A program made the translations under genes and the position numbers. Positions 1 to 7,539 of a DNA stretch of 28,147 nt are shown one piece after another. A model generated the notes under the pieces. The model saw only the letters and a program-made list of their open reading frames with translations, had not been told where the DNA came from and did no database searches. Source of the stretch: JBNKFQ01 sp050289385 (lineage in GTDB: Bacteria > Pseudomonadota > Gammaproteobacteria > Pseudomonadales > Porticoccaceae); contig JBNKFQ010000161.1 in NCBI GenBank assembly GCA_050289385.1, forward strand, positions 1-28,147, written 5' to 3'. Within the stretch, counting starts at the first letter, position 1. The number at the start of each line of letters is the position of its first letter.

Positions 1-138
1 GGCTTCCTGCAGGGTATCTTCCGCAAGTTCGATGTTTTCGATACCTAATATTCGAGTAAGCACGGCTAGAAGACGTGGCGCATCGCTTTTATAGATAAAT
101 TCGAGTGTTTGTCGTGCTGAAGGCTTAGACGTGTTCAC
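1..138 (-). CDS. RNA polymerase sigma factor, partial (N-terminus only)
   Basis: The minus strand is open from the left edge and encodes a start resembling region 2 of ECF-type sigma factors: the stretch SDAPRLLAVLTRILG followed by LAEDTLQEA matches the RLLATLIRLLGD...LAEEALQEAF pattern of the COG4941/DUF6596-type sigma factors as I remember them. These proteins direct RNA polymerase to a small set of promoters. Only about 46 codons are inside the window, so the rest, including the promoter-reading region 4, cannot be seen. The start is uncertain: GTG at 138 is used here because it gives a compact N-terminus. TTG at 159 and ATG at 204 are also in frame, but the added residues look unlike the family, and none of the three has a clear Shine-Dalgarno sequence. 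Moderate confidence in the family, low in the start. Confidence 0.55.
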   Translation of the reverse strand, partial: MNTSKPSARQTLEFIYKSDAPRLLAVLTRILGIENIELAEDTLQEA

Positions 139-204
139 TGCGCGTTTGCTTGCTGCCAATAAAATTGTTGTTGTGATCTTAACGCATCTCGTGAAGTAGC
201 ACAT

Positions 205-507
205 GCATCTGTTGCTTAACGGGTTGCTTTATATAGGAGTTTGTTTTTATGCTTGGCGGCATGTGGTCTTAAGAGTATAGGAGGAATAAAGACCCTTTTT
301 TCGCCTGTAAAGCATTGATTTGACGTTAATCCAGGTCGTGAGTCCATCGAAATCCAGTGGTTGAAGCGGCTTTTGGGGGCTTTTAGAGGCCATTTTCCTT
401 TTTCCACAGCCAAAATTGCCCGCTTTGAACAGTGTCGGGACGGTTTGTCCAACTCGAAGACAAACGGAACGCTGCCGGGGCGCCAGCAGGGTGAAAAAAG
501 CAAAGTT
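205..507. other. Gene-poor spacer left of the transposase remnant
   Basis: About 300 nt between the sigma-factor gene and the transposase remnant. Short open frames exist on both strands but none resembles a protein family, and they overlap one another. The part nearest 508 lies downstream of the transposase fragment on the minus strand and may be leftover 3' sequence of the same insertion element. No intact terminal repeat, promoter or RNA gene was recognised. Confidence 0.4.
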
Positions 508-720
508 TCAGCCAAACAACTCCCGCTGCGGCGGCGCACGGCTTTCCGGCGGCAGCGCCCTGGTAAACGGGGCGGTCTTCTCCTTTTTCACCAAATGCGC
601 CAGAATGGCCTTGATCACCAGCGGGTCTTCTATACAGGCAATGACTTTGAGTTGACCTCCGCAGTGCTGGCAGGTGGTAAAGTCGATCTTGAACACCCGC
701 CTTCCCTCGCCCGCGACATC
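508..720 (-). pseudogene. IS91-family (Y2/HUH) transposase, C-terminal remnant
   Basis: About 70 codons are open on the minus strand between an in-frame TAA at 721-723 and the stop at 508-510. The translation contains FKIDFTTCQHCGGQLKVIA, then CIEDPLVIKAILAHL, then PPESRAPPQ near the end. This is the typical tail of IS91-like transposases (a CxxCGG pair, an IEDPxVIxxILxHL helix, then a Pro/Arg-rich RAPP end). The N-terminal part with the HUH motif and the two catalytic tyrosines of that family is missing, and an upstream stop closes the frame, so this is a dead fragment. It marks past insertion or rearrangement in the spacer between the sigma gene and the M14 peptidase. The family call rests on remembered motifs, not on an alignment. 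Confidence 0.7.
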
Positions 721-984
721 TTAAGACATGCATTTGGGCATTTCGGGTATCACTACAGTCATCGAAGCATCCAGGGAATACAATGGATTTTTGAACTTGT
801 GCTCATAACCTCTTTTAGTATTTGAGCGAAGATCGTATTACAATGTGCCAGGGCCTGATTCTCCCTTTTGATTCAACAAGTTATAGGCAAACTCCTTGTG
901 TCAAGTTGGCCAGAAATCAGGCCGCTTTGTTTCCTGTTAACGGGACAGCAGTGATGTAACTCATCAAAAAGAGCGCGATATCAA
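721..984. other. Spacer upstream of the M14 peptidase gene
   Basis: No gene is supported here. The stretch presumably carries the promoter for the plus-strand peptidase, but I could not pick convincing -35/-10 boxes. It holds a 9-bp inverted repeat (ggcctgatt at 852-860, aatcaggcc at 915-923) with a 54-nt loop. The word agaaatcaggccg at 912-924 recurs at 1068-1080 inside the peptidase gene. Confidence 0.4.
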
Positions 985-2124
985 ATGAATCAAATAGTTA
1001 TTTCAGACCGCTTTGATAGCGGTAATATTAATGTAGTTGATGCCAGCGACCCATTGAATATACAGGTAGAAATCAGGCCGGATAATGCATCTGATTTTTT
1101 TCAGTGGTTTCACTTTCGACTTGAAGGTGATATTGGTCAGAAATGCCGAATCCATATTACCAATGCAGGCAAGGCTTCATATCTTGGCTGTTGGGCTGAT
1201 TACCAGGTGTGTACTTCGTGGGATCGTGAAGACTGGTTCCGCACCGCGACCAGTTACGATAATGGCGTTCTTACCTTTGAAATTGAGCTGCAACAAAACG
1301 CAGTTTACTTTGCATTCTTTGCCCCCTATAGCCACGAACGACACCTTAACTTGCTGGCGTGGGCGCAGCAAGATGAACGTGTAACCGCATCTACTCTTGG
1401 CCAGACTCTGGACGGTCACGCCATGAGCCTGCTGCGAATTTGTGATTGTGAGATACCGAAGCGCAAGGTCTGGATGATTGCTCGCCAGCACCCGGGAGAA
1501 TCCATGGCCGAATGGTTTGTAGAGGGTTTTTTGCAGGCACTTCTGGATCAGGATAATCCTCTGGCTCGTCAATTGTTGCAAACCACAGAATTTTTTGTGG
1601 TGCCAAATATGAACCCGGACGGTGCTATAAGAGGGAACCTGCGCACCAATGCCGCAGGCGCTAACCTCAATCGCGAGTGGCAGTCGCCATCAATGGAAAG
1701 GAGCCCTGAAGTATTTCTGGTACGGGAAAAAATGTTGGCCGAAGGTGGCGATATTTTTCTGGACATTCATGGTGACGAGGAACTGCCATATAACTTTGTT
1801 GCCGGTTGCGAAGGCAACCCCGGATACAATGAGTACCATGCCAAACTGGAGGAGACATTCAAACAAGCCTATATGCAAGTTTCGCCCGACTTTCAGGATG
1901 AAAATACCTACGCCAAATCAGCGCCAGGCGAAGGTAATATGACGGTGGCAGCCAACTGGATGGGTGAGCAGTTTAAAACATTGTCGTTTACTATCGAAAT
2001 GCCTTTTAAAGACAATGCCGATTTGCCGAACCCTGTTACCGGCTGGTCGCCGGAACGGAGCGCTCAATTAGGTCAGGATGTACTGTTTCCGATTCGAGTA
2101 ACACTGGACAGCATTGAAAAATAA
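985..2124 (+). CDS. M14 zinc carboxypeptidase, cytosolic-carboxypeptidase-like
   Basis: Predicted zinc metallopeptidase of 379 residues that removes C-terminal amino acids from peptides. Zinc ligands are visible as the HPGE motif (H169, E172) and the DIHGDEE motif (H262). The motif NMNPDG (209-213 region) and the segment NAAGANLNREW lie between them, and the catalytic glutamate is probably E338 in SFTIEMPF. Residues 1 to about 150 form a beta-rich N-terminal domain of the sort found in the AGBL/CCP branch of M14 (the eukaryotic tubulin deglutamylases and their bacterial relatives). No signal peptide is evident, so it should be cytoplasmic. ATG 985 follows a weak purine-rich gagcg. The gene stands alone between the transposase remnant and a convergent membrane-protein gene, and a strong hairpin follows its stop. 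The bacterial substrate is unknown; a role in trimming polyglutamate or peptidoglycan peptides would be speculation. Confidence 0.88.
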   Translation: MNQIVISDRFDSGNINVVDASDPLNIQVEIRPDNASDFFQWFHFRLEGDIGQKCRIHITNAGKASYLGCWADYQVCTSWDREDWFRTATSYDNGVLTFEIELQQNAVYFAFFAPYSHERHLNLLAWAQQDERVTASTLGQTLDGHAMSLLRICDCEIPKRKVWMIARQHPGESMAEWFVEGFLQALLDQDNPLARQLLQTTEFFVVPNMNPDGAIRGNLRTNAAGANLNREWQSPSMERSPEVFLVREKMLAEGGDIFLDIHGDEELPYNFVAGCEGNPGYNEYHAKLEETFKQAYMQVSPDFQDENTYAKSAPGEGNMTVAANWMGEQFKTLSFTIEMPFKDNADLPNPVTGWSPERSAQLGQDVLFPIRVTLDSIEK

Positions 2125-2144
2125 GTAGCAAGTGATTCTGCCCC

Positions 2145-2168
2145 CCCCAATGAACTAGTTCATTGGGG
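2145..2168 (+). terminator. Perfect palindrome between convergent genes, likely intrinsic terminator
   Basis: A perfect 24-nt palindrome (ccccaatgaa, ctag, ttcattgggg) begins 20 nt after the peptidase stop and is followed on the plus strand by a T-rich stretch (tggtgttttgag). It covers the stop codon of the opposing yjdF-like gene (2155-2157). On the plus strand it fits a rho-independent terminator. On the minus strand no T-run follows. Confidence 0.65.
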
Positions 2169-2811
2169 TGGTGTTTTGAGATTTTATTTTCGAGGCGTCG
2201 CCGCGAATTAATCTCAGCAGCCACATCGTTGCAAGAGTAATGGCAGACCCCAACCCGGCCAGCATAATGTCCCAGTGAGCGTCCCATATGTCGCCCTGGG
2301 TTCCGAGGAATAACATACCCAAATCACCACCAAACAGGATTGCGGCAGCCCATTCGATCAATTCATACAGGGCGGAACTGGCAATAATAAATTCCAGAGT
2401 CAAGAGGCAACTGGCCCGGGACGACGTTTTGAGTTTTGCTATAAGCCATTCCCGGTAAGGTGGTGCAAGGAAAAAGCCATAAGTGAAATGAATCAGCCGG
2501 TCGTAGTGATTGCGTTCGAAGCCAAAGAGCTCATTTATGCTGAAGCCAAACCAACGCTGACTCCATTGGTCATAAGGTACTTCGGCATAAGTGTAATGGG
2601 ACCCCAGTACATGGCAGGCCATAAATAAGAAAATCAATATGTAACTGGTGTTGGAAAAACGAAATTTGCGATAAGTAAAAACAAACAGCGGTACAAATAT
2701 TGCCGGTAACAAATTTTCCAGAAACCAGTCATTGCGATGAAGAGGGTCGATAGCCGCTATCGACCAGAGTAGCAGGTACAGGATCAATAAAGTTACAGGC
2801 AGATTTTTCAT
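2155..2811 (-). CDS. yjdF: YjdF/DUF2238 family integral membrane protein
   Basis: Inner-membrane protein of 218 residues with about six hydrophobic segments, the first at residues 3-22 (VTLLILYLLLWSIAA). Conserved features of the DUF2238 family are present: HYDRLIHFTYG near the middle, an ALYELIEW helix, and the GTQGDIWDAHWDIMLAG block near the C-terminus. His, Asp and Glu residues inside or next to membrane helices suggest a binding or catalytic site, but the function of this family is not established. The gene is monocistronic on the minus strand, converging with the peptidase and followed by hemW in the same direction as its upstream neighbour. The ATG at 2811 has no strong Shine-Dalgarno. 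Family assignment is confident; the biological role is unknown. Confidence 0.85.
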   Translation of the reverse strand: MKNLPVTLLILYLLLWSIAAIDPLHRNDWFLENLLPAIFVPLFVFTYRKFRFSNTSYILIFLFMACHVLGSHYTYAEVPYDQWSQRWFGFSINELFGFERNHYDRLIHFTYGFFLAPPYREWLIAKLKTSSRASCLLTLEFIIASSALYELIEWAAAILFGGDLGMLFLGTQGDIWDAHWDIMLAGLGSAITLATMWLLRLIRGDASKIKSQNTTPMN

Positions 2812-2846
2812 GAAAATTAATCGTTATTGTTTTCGGGTTCCGGGGG

Positions 2847-2921
2847 CCTGTTGACGTTTGGTAATCATCACTGAAGAAATTATAGATAGATACCAATCGG
2901 GCGAACCCAAACGTCGACAGG
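2847..2921 (-). repeat. Inverted repeat just after hemW
   Basis: Arms 2847-2861 (cctgttgacgtttgg) and 2907-2921 (ccaaacgtcgacagg) pair over 15 bp with a single mismatch and enclose 45 nt. The right arm ends 2 nt from the hemW stop (2924-2926). There is no T-run beyond the left arm, so this is not a classical terminator. The position, directly after a minus-strand stop codon, is like that of the elements at 8541, 12196 and 13000. Confidence 0.7.
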
Positions 2922-2923
2922 GT

Positions 2924-4060
2924 CTAAAACTCAGACAATAAGGTGTTGAGAAACTGATGTCCAGTAGAGGTTGCCTGTAGTCGGTCCGGGCTGGTTTGCA
3001 ACAGGCCTTTGTTTTGAAGTGTTTTACAGGGCGAAGCGATCAATGAAAGCGGTTGTCCTGTTCGTTCCGGAAAGTAGTGAGTAGGTACACCGCGGTTCAG
3101 CCGTAGTGCATTCATCAGAAATTCCAGTGGTAACTCGTCCCGGCTGATGTCATTAACGGCTGCATTATAGTTTTCGGTTCTTGCGAGATAGTCTTTTGGC
3201 GTGCGGGTTTTACGAGTACGGACGATCCGGTTTTTGTCTGGCAGTGTGATTTTTCCATGTGCGCCAGCCCCGATGCCCACGTAATCACCAAACTCCCAGT
3301 AATTCAAGTTGTGAACAGACATCTGGTCGCCTCGTGCATATGCGGAAACTTCGTATTGTATAAAACCGTTGTCTGAAAGCAATTGCTGACCTTGGCCAAA
3401 AATAGAATCCAGTACCGGGTCATCAGGTAACTGCGGAGGGTTACTATAAAATTCTGTATTGGGCTCGATAGTGAGTTGATACCAGGAGAGATGCGCTGGT
3501 CCCAGGGTAACTGCTTTTTGCAAGTCGTTTAATGCATCTGTCACCGACTGACCAGGCAGGCCGTGCATTAAGTCGAGATTGAAGTTGTCAAAGCCGGCGG
3601 ATCTTGCCATCGACACGGCATTGCCAGCCTCGCTGGATGAATGGATGCGCCCAAGTTGTTGCAGGTGCAAGTCGTCAAAGCTCTGTATGCCGATGGAGAG
3701 CCGGTTAACGCCTGCTGCACGAAAACCCTGAAATTTTTCTTGCTCGAAAGTACCAGGGTTGGCTTCCAGAGTAATTTCTACAGTTGACTCAAAACCAATC
3801 TGTTTTTCAGCCGCAGAGAGAATGTCGGCTATGCTTTGCGCAGAAAAAAGGCTGGGTGTGCCCCCGCCAAAAAAAATTGAACAAAGTTTGCGACCTTGCG
3901 TGTATTTCTGATCATTGGCCAGATCCTGAATCAATGCCGCCACATATTCTTGCTCGGGTATTTTTGTGCCCACTGCGTGAGAGTTGAAATCACAGTAGGG
4001 GCATTTACGCACACACCAGGGTATGTGAATGTAAAGGGACAGAGGAGGAAGTGTTAGCAT
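2924..4060 (-). CDS. hemW: Haem chaperone HemW (radical SAM, HemN-like)
   Basis: 378 residues, full length for the family. It starts MLTLPPLSLYIHIPWC, close to the E. coli N-terminus, which supports the ATG at 4060. The radical-SAM cluster motif is C16xxxC20xxC23 within WCVRKCPYCDF, and GGGTPS (65-70) is the SAM-binding glycine-rich motif. HemW proteins were long annotated as oxygen-independent coproporphyrinogen oxidases but are now regarded as haem-binding chaperones that deliver haem to respiratory enzymes. True HemN has an additional N-terminal cysteine that is missing here. The gene is the last of the metX-metW-DUF4426-rdgB-hemW run, with an 18-nt gap after rdgB, an order also found in Pseudomonas. 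An inverted repeat follows its stop codon. Confidence 0.95.
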   Translation of the reverse strand: MLTLPPLSLYIHIPWCVRKCPYCDFNSHAVGTKIPEQEYVAALIQDLANDQKYTQGRKLCSIFFGGGTPSLFSAQSIADILSAAEKQIGFESTVEITLEANPGTFEQEKFQGFRAAGVNRLSIGIQSFDDLHLQQLGRIHSSSEAGNAVSMARSAGFDNFNLDLMHGLPGQSVTDALNDLQKAVTLGPAHLSWYQLTIEPNTEFYSNPPQLPDDPVLDSIFGQGQQLLSDNGFIQYEVSAYARGDQMSVHNLNYWEFGDYVGIGAGAHGKITLPDKNRIVRTRKTRTPKDYLARTENYNAAVNDISRDELPLEFLMNALRLNRGVPTHYFPERTGQPLSLIASPCKTLQNKGLLQTSPDRLQATSTGHQFLNTLLSEF

Positions 4061-4078
4061 TAACAGGGGCTGGCAGAG

Positions 4079-4684
4079 TTAAACGGTGTGTGTCAGCTGT
4101 TTTAATAATTTCGCCATGGCCTGGGCACGATGGCTTATCTGGTTTTTGACATTGGGAGGCAATTCTGCCGATGAGCAATTGTGCTCGGGCACACGGAAAA
4201 GCGGGTCATAACCAAAGCCGTTTTTACCGCTGGGCTGGTTAAGAATTCGGCCTTCCCAAGTGCCCTGGCAGACCAGGGGGGACGGGTCATCAGGATGTCG
4301 CAGGTAGACTAATACACATTGAAAGCGTGCCGTGCGTTGTTCTTCCGGAATATCCCTCAGCAGTTCAAGTAATTTTTGGTTGTTTCGTTCGTCAGTGGCA
4401 TCTTCACCCGCGAAGCGAGCGGAATATATCCCCGGTGCGCCATTCAGATAGTCAACTTCAAGACCAGAGTCATCGGCAATTGCTGGCAAACCGGCATAAT
4501 GCGCTGCGCTGCGCGCCTTGAGGATCGCATTTTCGATAAATGTGCGCCCGGTTTCTTCTATGTCCGGGGCAGAAAAATTTGATTGGGGAACAACATCTAT
4601 CCCCGAATTGGCCAGTAGACTTTGCATTTCTTTCAGCTTGCCAGCATTGCCGCTGGCAAGTACCACTTTATTATTCGTCGTCAT
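4079..4684 (-). CDS. rdgB: dITP/XTP pyrophosphatase (RdgB/HAM1)
   Basis: Nucleotide-sanitising enzyme of 201 residues that hydrolyses deaminated purine triphosphates (dITP, XTP) to the monophosphate plus pyrophosphate and so keeps them out of DNA. The N-terminal SGNAGK (11-16) binds the triphosphate. AIADDSGLEV (D71/D72) carries the catalytic, metal-binding acid, followed by NGAPGIYSARFAG. Near the C-terminus GKNGFGYDPLF and SHRAQA complete the family signature. Length and motifs match E. coli RdgB closely. The start codon lies inside the 3' end of the upstream DUF4426 gene (14-nt overlap), indicating translational coupling, and hemW follows 18 nt downstream. Confidence 0.96.
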   Translation of the reverse strand: MTTNNKVVLASGNAGKLKEMQSLLANSGIDVVPQSNFSAPDIEETGRTFIENAILKARSAAHYAGLPAIADDSGLEVDYLNGAPGIYSARFAGEDATDERNNQKLLELLRDIPEEQRTARFQCVLVYLRHPDDPSPLVCQGTWEGRILNQPSGKNGFGYDPLFRVPEHNCSSAELPPNVKNQISHRAQAMAKLLKQLTHTV

Positions 4685-5111
4685 GATAAAACGTTTTTTG
4701 AAAAGTAAATGAGTGTCCCGGTTTGTTGGGGTCGGCGGCTACAGTGACTTTAAAGGTGAGCGAGTCTTCGTTGTCGAATTTAAACGATGCAAGATAGTAG
4801 ACAACATCTCCTTCCCTGACCTCAAAAAAATCCAGTTTTTGTGATTGCTGCAAAATATTGGAAACGGTTCCACTCACCAGGGCAGTGATTCCCCCGGATT
4901 CCTGATCTGCTGGAACAACCGCTATATTAACCAGACCCCGATCTTTGCCGCGTACAATACTGTAGCTGTCTGCAATTTCAGGTGAAATAAAAGTGCTGTT
5001 AAAGGAACTGAAATAAATCCTGTTCCCATCGTAAACCTTGTAGGGTTTGTCCGCTGCATGCACAGCCAATGCCAGCAGCAGACCGAATGCTATAGTCAAC
5101 AGTTTGTTCAT
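4671..5111 (-). CDS. DUF4426 periplasmic protein
   Basis: 146 residues with a clear signal peptide (MNKLLTIAFGLLLALAVHAAD, cleavage likely after AHA around residue 19-20), so exported to the periplasm. The mature part is a small beta-rich domain containing FNSTFISPEIADSYSIV and ending in KVTVAADPNKPGHSFTFQK. This is the DUF4426 protein habitually found between metW and rdgB in Pseudomonas and relatives, and its function is not known. It starts 3 nt after the metW stop and overlaps rdgB by 14 nt, so it is almost certainly co-transcribed. Its link to methionine synthesis or nucleotide sanitation is positional only. Confidence 0.88.
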   Translation of the reverse strand: MNKLLTIAFGLLLALAVHAADKPYKVYDGNRIYFSSFNSTFISPEIADSYSIVRGKDRGLVNIAVVPADQESGGITALVSGTVSNILQQSQKLDFFEVREGDVVYYLASFKFDNEDSLTFKVTVAADPNKPGHSFTFQKTFYHDDE

Positions 5112-5114
5112 GAC

Positions 5115-5711
5115 TTACTCCCGGTTGCTCAGATGATAAATGGCAGTCTCTCCAAAGAGGTTAGGCCATATCCGCTTGAGTTGCCTGTCCGGATTTCGTT
5201 CAGCAACCACTTGCCGGTCGAGAATACGTATATTCAACTGCCGGCAAAGCGCTTCAAAGTCATACATCGCGCAGAAGTGAATATTGGGCGTGTCGTACCA
5301 CTGGTAAGAGAGTTGTTTTGTCACTGGCATGCGGCCGCGAAACAGCAGGTAAGCCCGCGCCCGCCAGTTGGCAAAATTGGGAAATGTAACGATGCATTCC
5401 CGCCCTATGCGCAACATCTCTGCCAAAACCAGGTGGGGATAGCGCATTACCTGTAATGCCTGGGTCATGACCACTGTATCAAAACTGTTGTCCTGAAAGT
5501 TGGCCAGTCCTTCGTCCAGATTTTTTTCGATCACGTTTACACCATTGGCAATGCAGGTGCTGATGTAGTTTGGGTCAATTTCCAGGCCATAGCCCTCGAT
5601 ATTGTGGCTTTCCCTGAGAGCCAGCAACAGTTCACCAGTGCCGCAGCCGAGGTCGAGCACCCGGCTGTCGGTGGCGATCCACTTTTGCAAGATGTCGTGA
5701 TCAATTCGCAT
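5115..5711 (-). CDS. metW: Methionine biosynthesis protein MetW
   Basis: 198-residue protein with a class I SAM-dependent methyltransferase fold: motif I is RVLDLGCGTGELL (17-29) and motif II ends in YGLEID. The block SFDTVVMTQALQVMRYP corresponds to motif IV. MetW is found next to metX in many proteobacteria and is reported to be needed for full MetX activity, where the pair makes O-succinylhomoserine. It is not established as a methyltransferase in vivo. The start ATG at 5711 overlaps the metX stop by 11 nt, which supports a coupled metXW unit and the chosen start. Confidence 0.95.
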   Translation of the reverse strand: MRIDHDILQKWIATDSRVLDLGCGTGELLLALRESHNIEGYGLEIDPNYISTCIANGVNVIEKNLDEGLANFQDNSFDTVVMTQALQVMRYPHLVLAEMLRIGRECIVTFPNFANWRARAYLLFRGRMPVTKQLSYQWYDTPNIHFCAMYDFEALCRQLNIRILDRQVVAERNPDRQLKRIWPNLFGETAIYHLSNRE

Positions 5712-6888
5712 CGGTCATACCCTTGTCGTCAGGCATTGCTGCCCGATCAGATTCGTTGGCCACTTGCTGCATGTAGGCGCTAAAGACCGCCTGGTAACGT
5801 TCGTTGGGCAGTAGAAAGGCGTCGTGCCCATGGGGCGAATCGATTTCTGCATAACTCACATCCTGATTGGCTGCGATCAGCGCGTCAACGATATCCCGTG
5901 AACGCCGGGGTGGAAATCGCCAGTCACTGGAGAAAGAGATAACCAGATATTTGCACAAGGCGTGACGAAATGCCTCCACGGGGTCGTGATTATAGTCGCG
6001 AGAAAGATCGAAGTAGTCCAGCGCCTTGGTCATCAGCAGATAGGTGTTTGCGTCAAAAACGTCAGAAAATTTGTCACCCTGGTAGCGCAGATAACTTTCG
6101 ACCTGAAACTCCACCGGTGTGTCAGTACCGCTCTGGAAACTACCAGTACTCAGTTCCCGGCCAAACCTGCTGCCCATCAATTCGTCTGACAAATAGGTAA
6201 CATGACCGATCATTCGCGCCAGTGCCAGGCCGCGTTTGGGAGAAGCGCCACGGCTCAGGTAATCTCCGTCGTGAAAGTCCGGGTCAGATTTGATGGCGCG
6301 ACGGGCAATTTCGTTAAACGCTATGTTTTGCGCAGTCAGCTTCATAGCGGCGGCGATTACCACACAGTGACGCACGCGTTCGGGGTACAACAGCGACCAG
6401 CGCATGGCCTGCATTCCACCGAGGCTGCCGCCGATCACCGCAGCCCATTGCTCAATCTCCAGTTTGTCGGCCAGTTGTGCCTGGCTGTTCACCCAGTCTC
6501 GCACTCGCAGGGGCGGGAACGCTGGCCCCCAGGGTTTGTTGGTCGCCGGATTTGTGGTGCCAGGTCCGATGCTGCCGTGACAGCCGCCGGGATTGTTTAG
6601 TGACACCACATAAAAACGGTTGGTGTCGATGGGTTTTCCGGGGCCAATGTAATGATCCCACCACCCCGGTTTTTTGTCCTGTGGTGTGTGGTAGCCGGCT
6701 GCGTGGTGGTGGCCTGACAGCGCGTGGCATATCAGTACGGCATTATTTTTGGCGGCATTTAGTTCGCCGTAAGTTTCGATCGCGAGTTCGTAGTCGTTGA
6801 ATGTGCGACCGCAGGTCAGCTCAAGGGGAGTGTCTATCCTGAGCTGTTGCGGAGTGACAATACCGACGGAGTCTTCAGGGGCCTGCAT
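5701..6888 (-). CDS. metX: Homoserine O-acyltransferase MetX (probably succinyl-specific)
   Basis: 395-residue alpha/beta-hydrolase enzyme that acylates homoserine, the first committed step of methionine synthesis. The nucleophile is S155 in VIGGSLGGMQ; the rest of the triad is probably D322 (SSDWRFPP) and H355 (SPHGHDAFLL). The oxyanion region NNPGGCHGS and the LTAQNIAFNEIARRAI helix are typical. By sequence the family is often labelled acetyltransferase, but gammaproteobacterial MetX partnered with MetW usually uses succinyl-CoA, so the substrate label should follow that context. It begins the minus-strand met operon, 69 nt downstream of yggT, and overlaps metW. The upstream gap holds a small hairpin. 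No SAM riboswitch or MetJ-like box was recognised. Confidence 0.95.
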   Translation of the reverse strand: MQAPEDSVGIVTPQQLRIDTPLELTCGRTFNDYELAIETYGELNAAKNNAVLICHALSGHHHAAGYHTPQDKKPGWWDHYIGPGKPIDTNRFYVVSLNNPGGCHGSIGPGTTNPATNKPWGPAFPPLRVRDWVNSQAQLADKLEIEQWAAVIGGSLGGMQAMRWSLLYPERVRHCVVIAAAMKLTAQNIAFNEIARRAIKSDPDFHDGDYLSRGASPKRGLALARMIGHVTYLSDELMGSRFGRELSTGSFQSGTDTPVEFQVESYLRYQGDKFSDVFDANTYLLMTKALDYFDLSRDYNHDPVEAFRHALCKYLVISFSSDWRFPPRRSRDIVDALIAANQDVSYAEIDSPHGHDAFLLPNERYQAVFSAYMQQVANESDRAAMPDDKGMTDAN

Positions 6889-6902
6889 TAGTGGGTGTAA
6901 TT

Positions 6903-6937
6903 CCCATCCATAAATGTTCAGGAAGTCTACGGATGGG
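6903..6937 (-). repeat. Short hairpin in the metX leader
   Basis: cccatcc at 6903-6909 and ggatggg at 6931-6937 form a 7-bp stem around a 21-nt loop, in the gap between the yggT stop (6958) and the metX start (6888). There is no following T-run in the direction of transcription. It could be a transcript-stability or leader structure, or chance. Confidence 0.35.
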
Positions 6938-6957
6938 GGTAGCCGAGCACAAGCGCT

Positions 6958-7524
6958 TTACCCGCCAATTAGCCATCGCTGGAAACCACTGAGGAAAATT
7001 CGAAGCAAGTAAATGGCGAGAATAACCAGCATGGGAGACAGGTCCAGGCCGCCCATAGGGGGCAATAACCGGCGTACGGGCTGCATAACGGGTTCAATGA
7101 CCTGGCGCACCAGAGATAAGGCCGGATGATTGCTGTAAGGAGCCACCCAGCTGACAATAATCACGATAATGATGCCGAAAAAGTATATGTCCAGCAATTT
7201 GTCCAACAGCGCTACGATACTGACTATCAACAGTAGTGCAGGCTGCGTAATAGCATGGCCTTGCATGCTGATGATCAGAATGTACATGATCAGCTGCAGG
7301 GCAATCGCCAGTGTCAGACAGGCCAGATCGAGCCGCCCGATGGTTGGCAGAATTTTGCGCAGGGGAAGCAAAGGATAGTGGGTGGCTTTCACCACAAATT
7401 GCGACAGGGGGTTGTAAAAGTCGGCGCGTACCAGTGGCAATAAAAGTCGCAGCAGTATGACAAACAAATAGATACCGCCCAGAGACTGGACCAGAAAAAT
7501 TCCCGCTTGAGCAAATGTATTCAT
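6958..7524 (-). CDS. yggT: YggT family membrane protein
   Basis: Integral inner-membrane protein with two tandem YggT domains. The first runs FLVQSLGGIYLFVILLRLLLP followed by RADFYNPLSQFVVKATHYP. The second contains FFGIIIVIIVSWVAPYSNHPALSL, followed by EPVMQPVRRLLPPMGGLDLSPM. About four hydrophobic segments are visible. The ATG at 7524 (MNTFAQAG) is chosen because it matches where homologues begin. The longer in-frame start at 7641 would translate through the palindromic spacer and adds residues unlike the family. A ccggaa just before the start could serve as ribosome-binding site. In this synteny group yggT always lies near proC and yggS. The family is linked loosely to membrane processes and osmotic tolerance, but its function is unsettled. 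Confidence 0.92.
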   Translation of the reverse strand: MNTFAQAGIFLVQSLGGIYLFVILLRLLLPLVRADFYNPLSQFVVKATHYPLLPLRKILPTIGRLDLACLTLAIALQLIMYILIISMQGHAITQPALLLIVSIVALLDKLLDIYFFGIIIVIIVSWVAPYSNHPALSLVRQVIEPVMQPVRRLLPPMGGLDLSPMLVILAIYLLRIFLSGFQRWLIGG

Positions 7525-7539
7525 AAAAATTCCGGTTTT

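Noticed and set aside
852..1080. Repeated word agaaatcaggccg (912-924 and 1068-1080) and its partial inverse at 852-862
   Set aside because: A 13-nt repeat is expected by chance several times in a window this size, and the second copy is inside coding sequence; not enough to claim an operator.
6889..6957. Possible SAM-responsive riboswitch upstream of metX
   Set aside because: Only one 7-bp hairpin is present; the gap is too short for a known SAM riboswitch fold and no conserved core was recognised.
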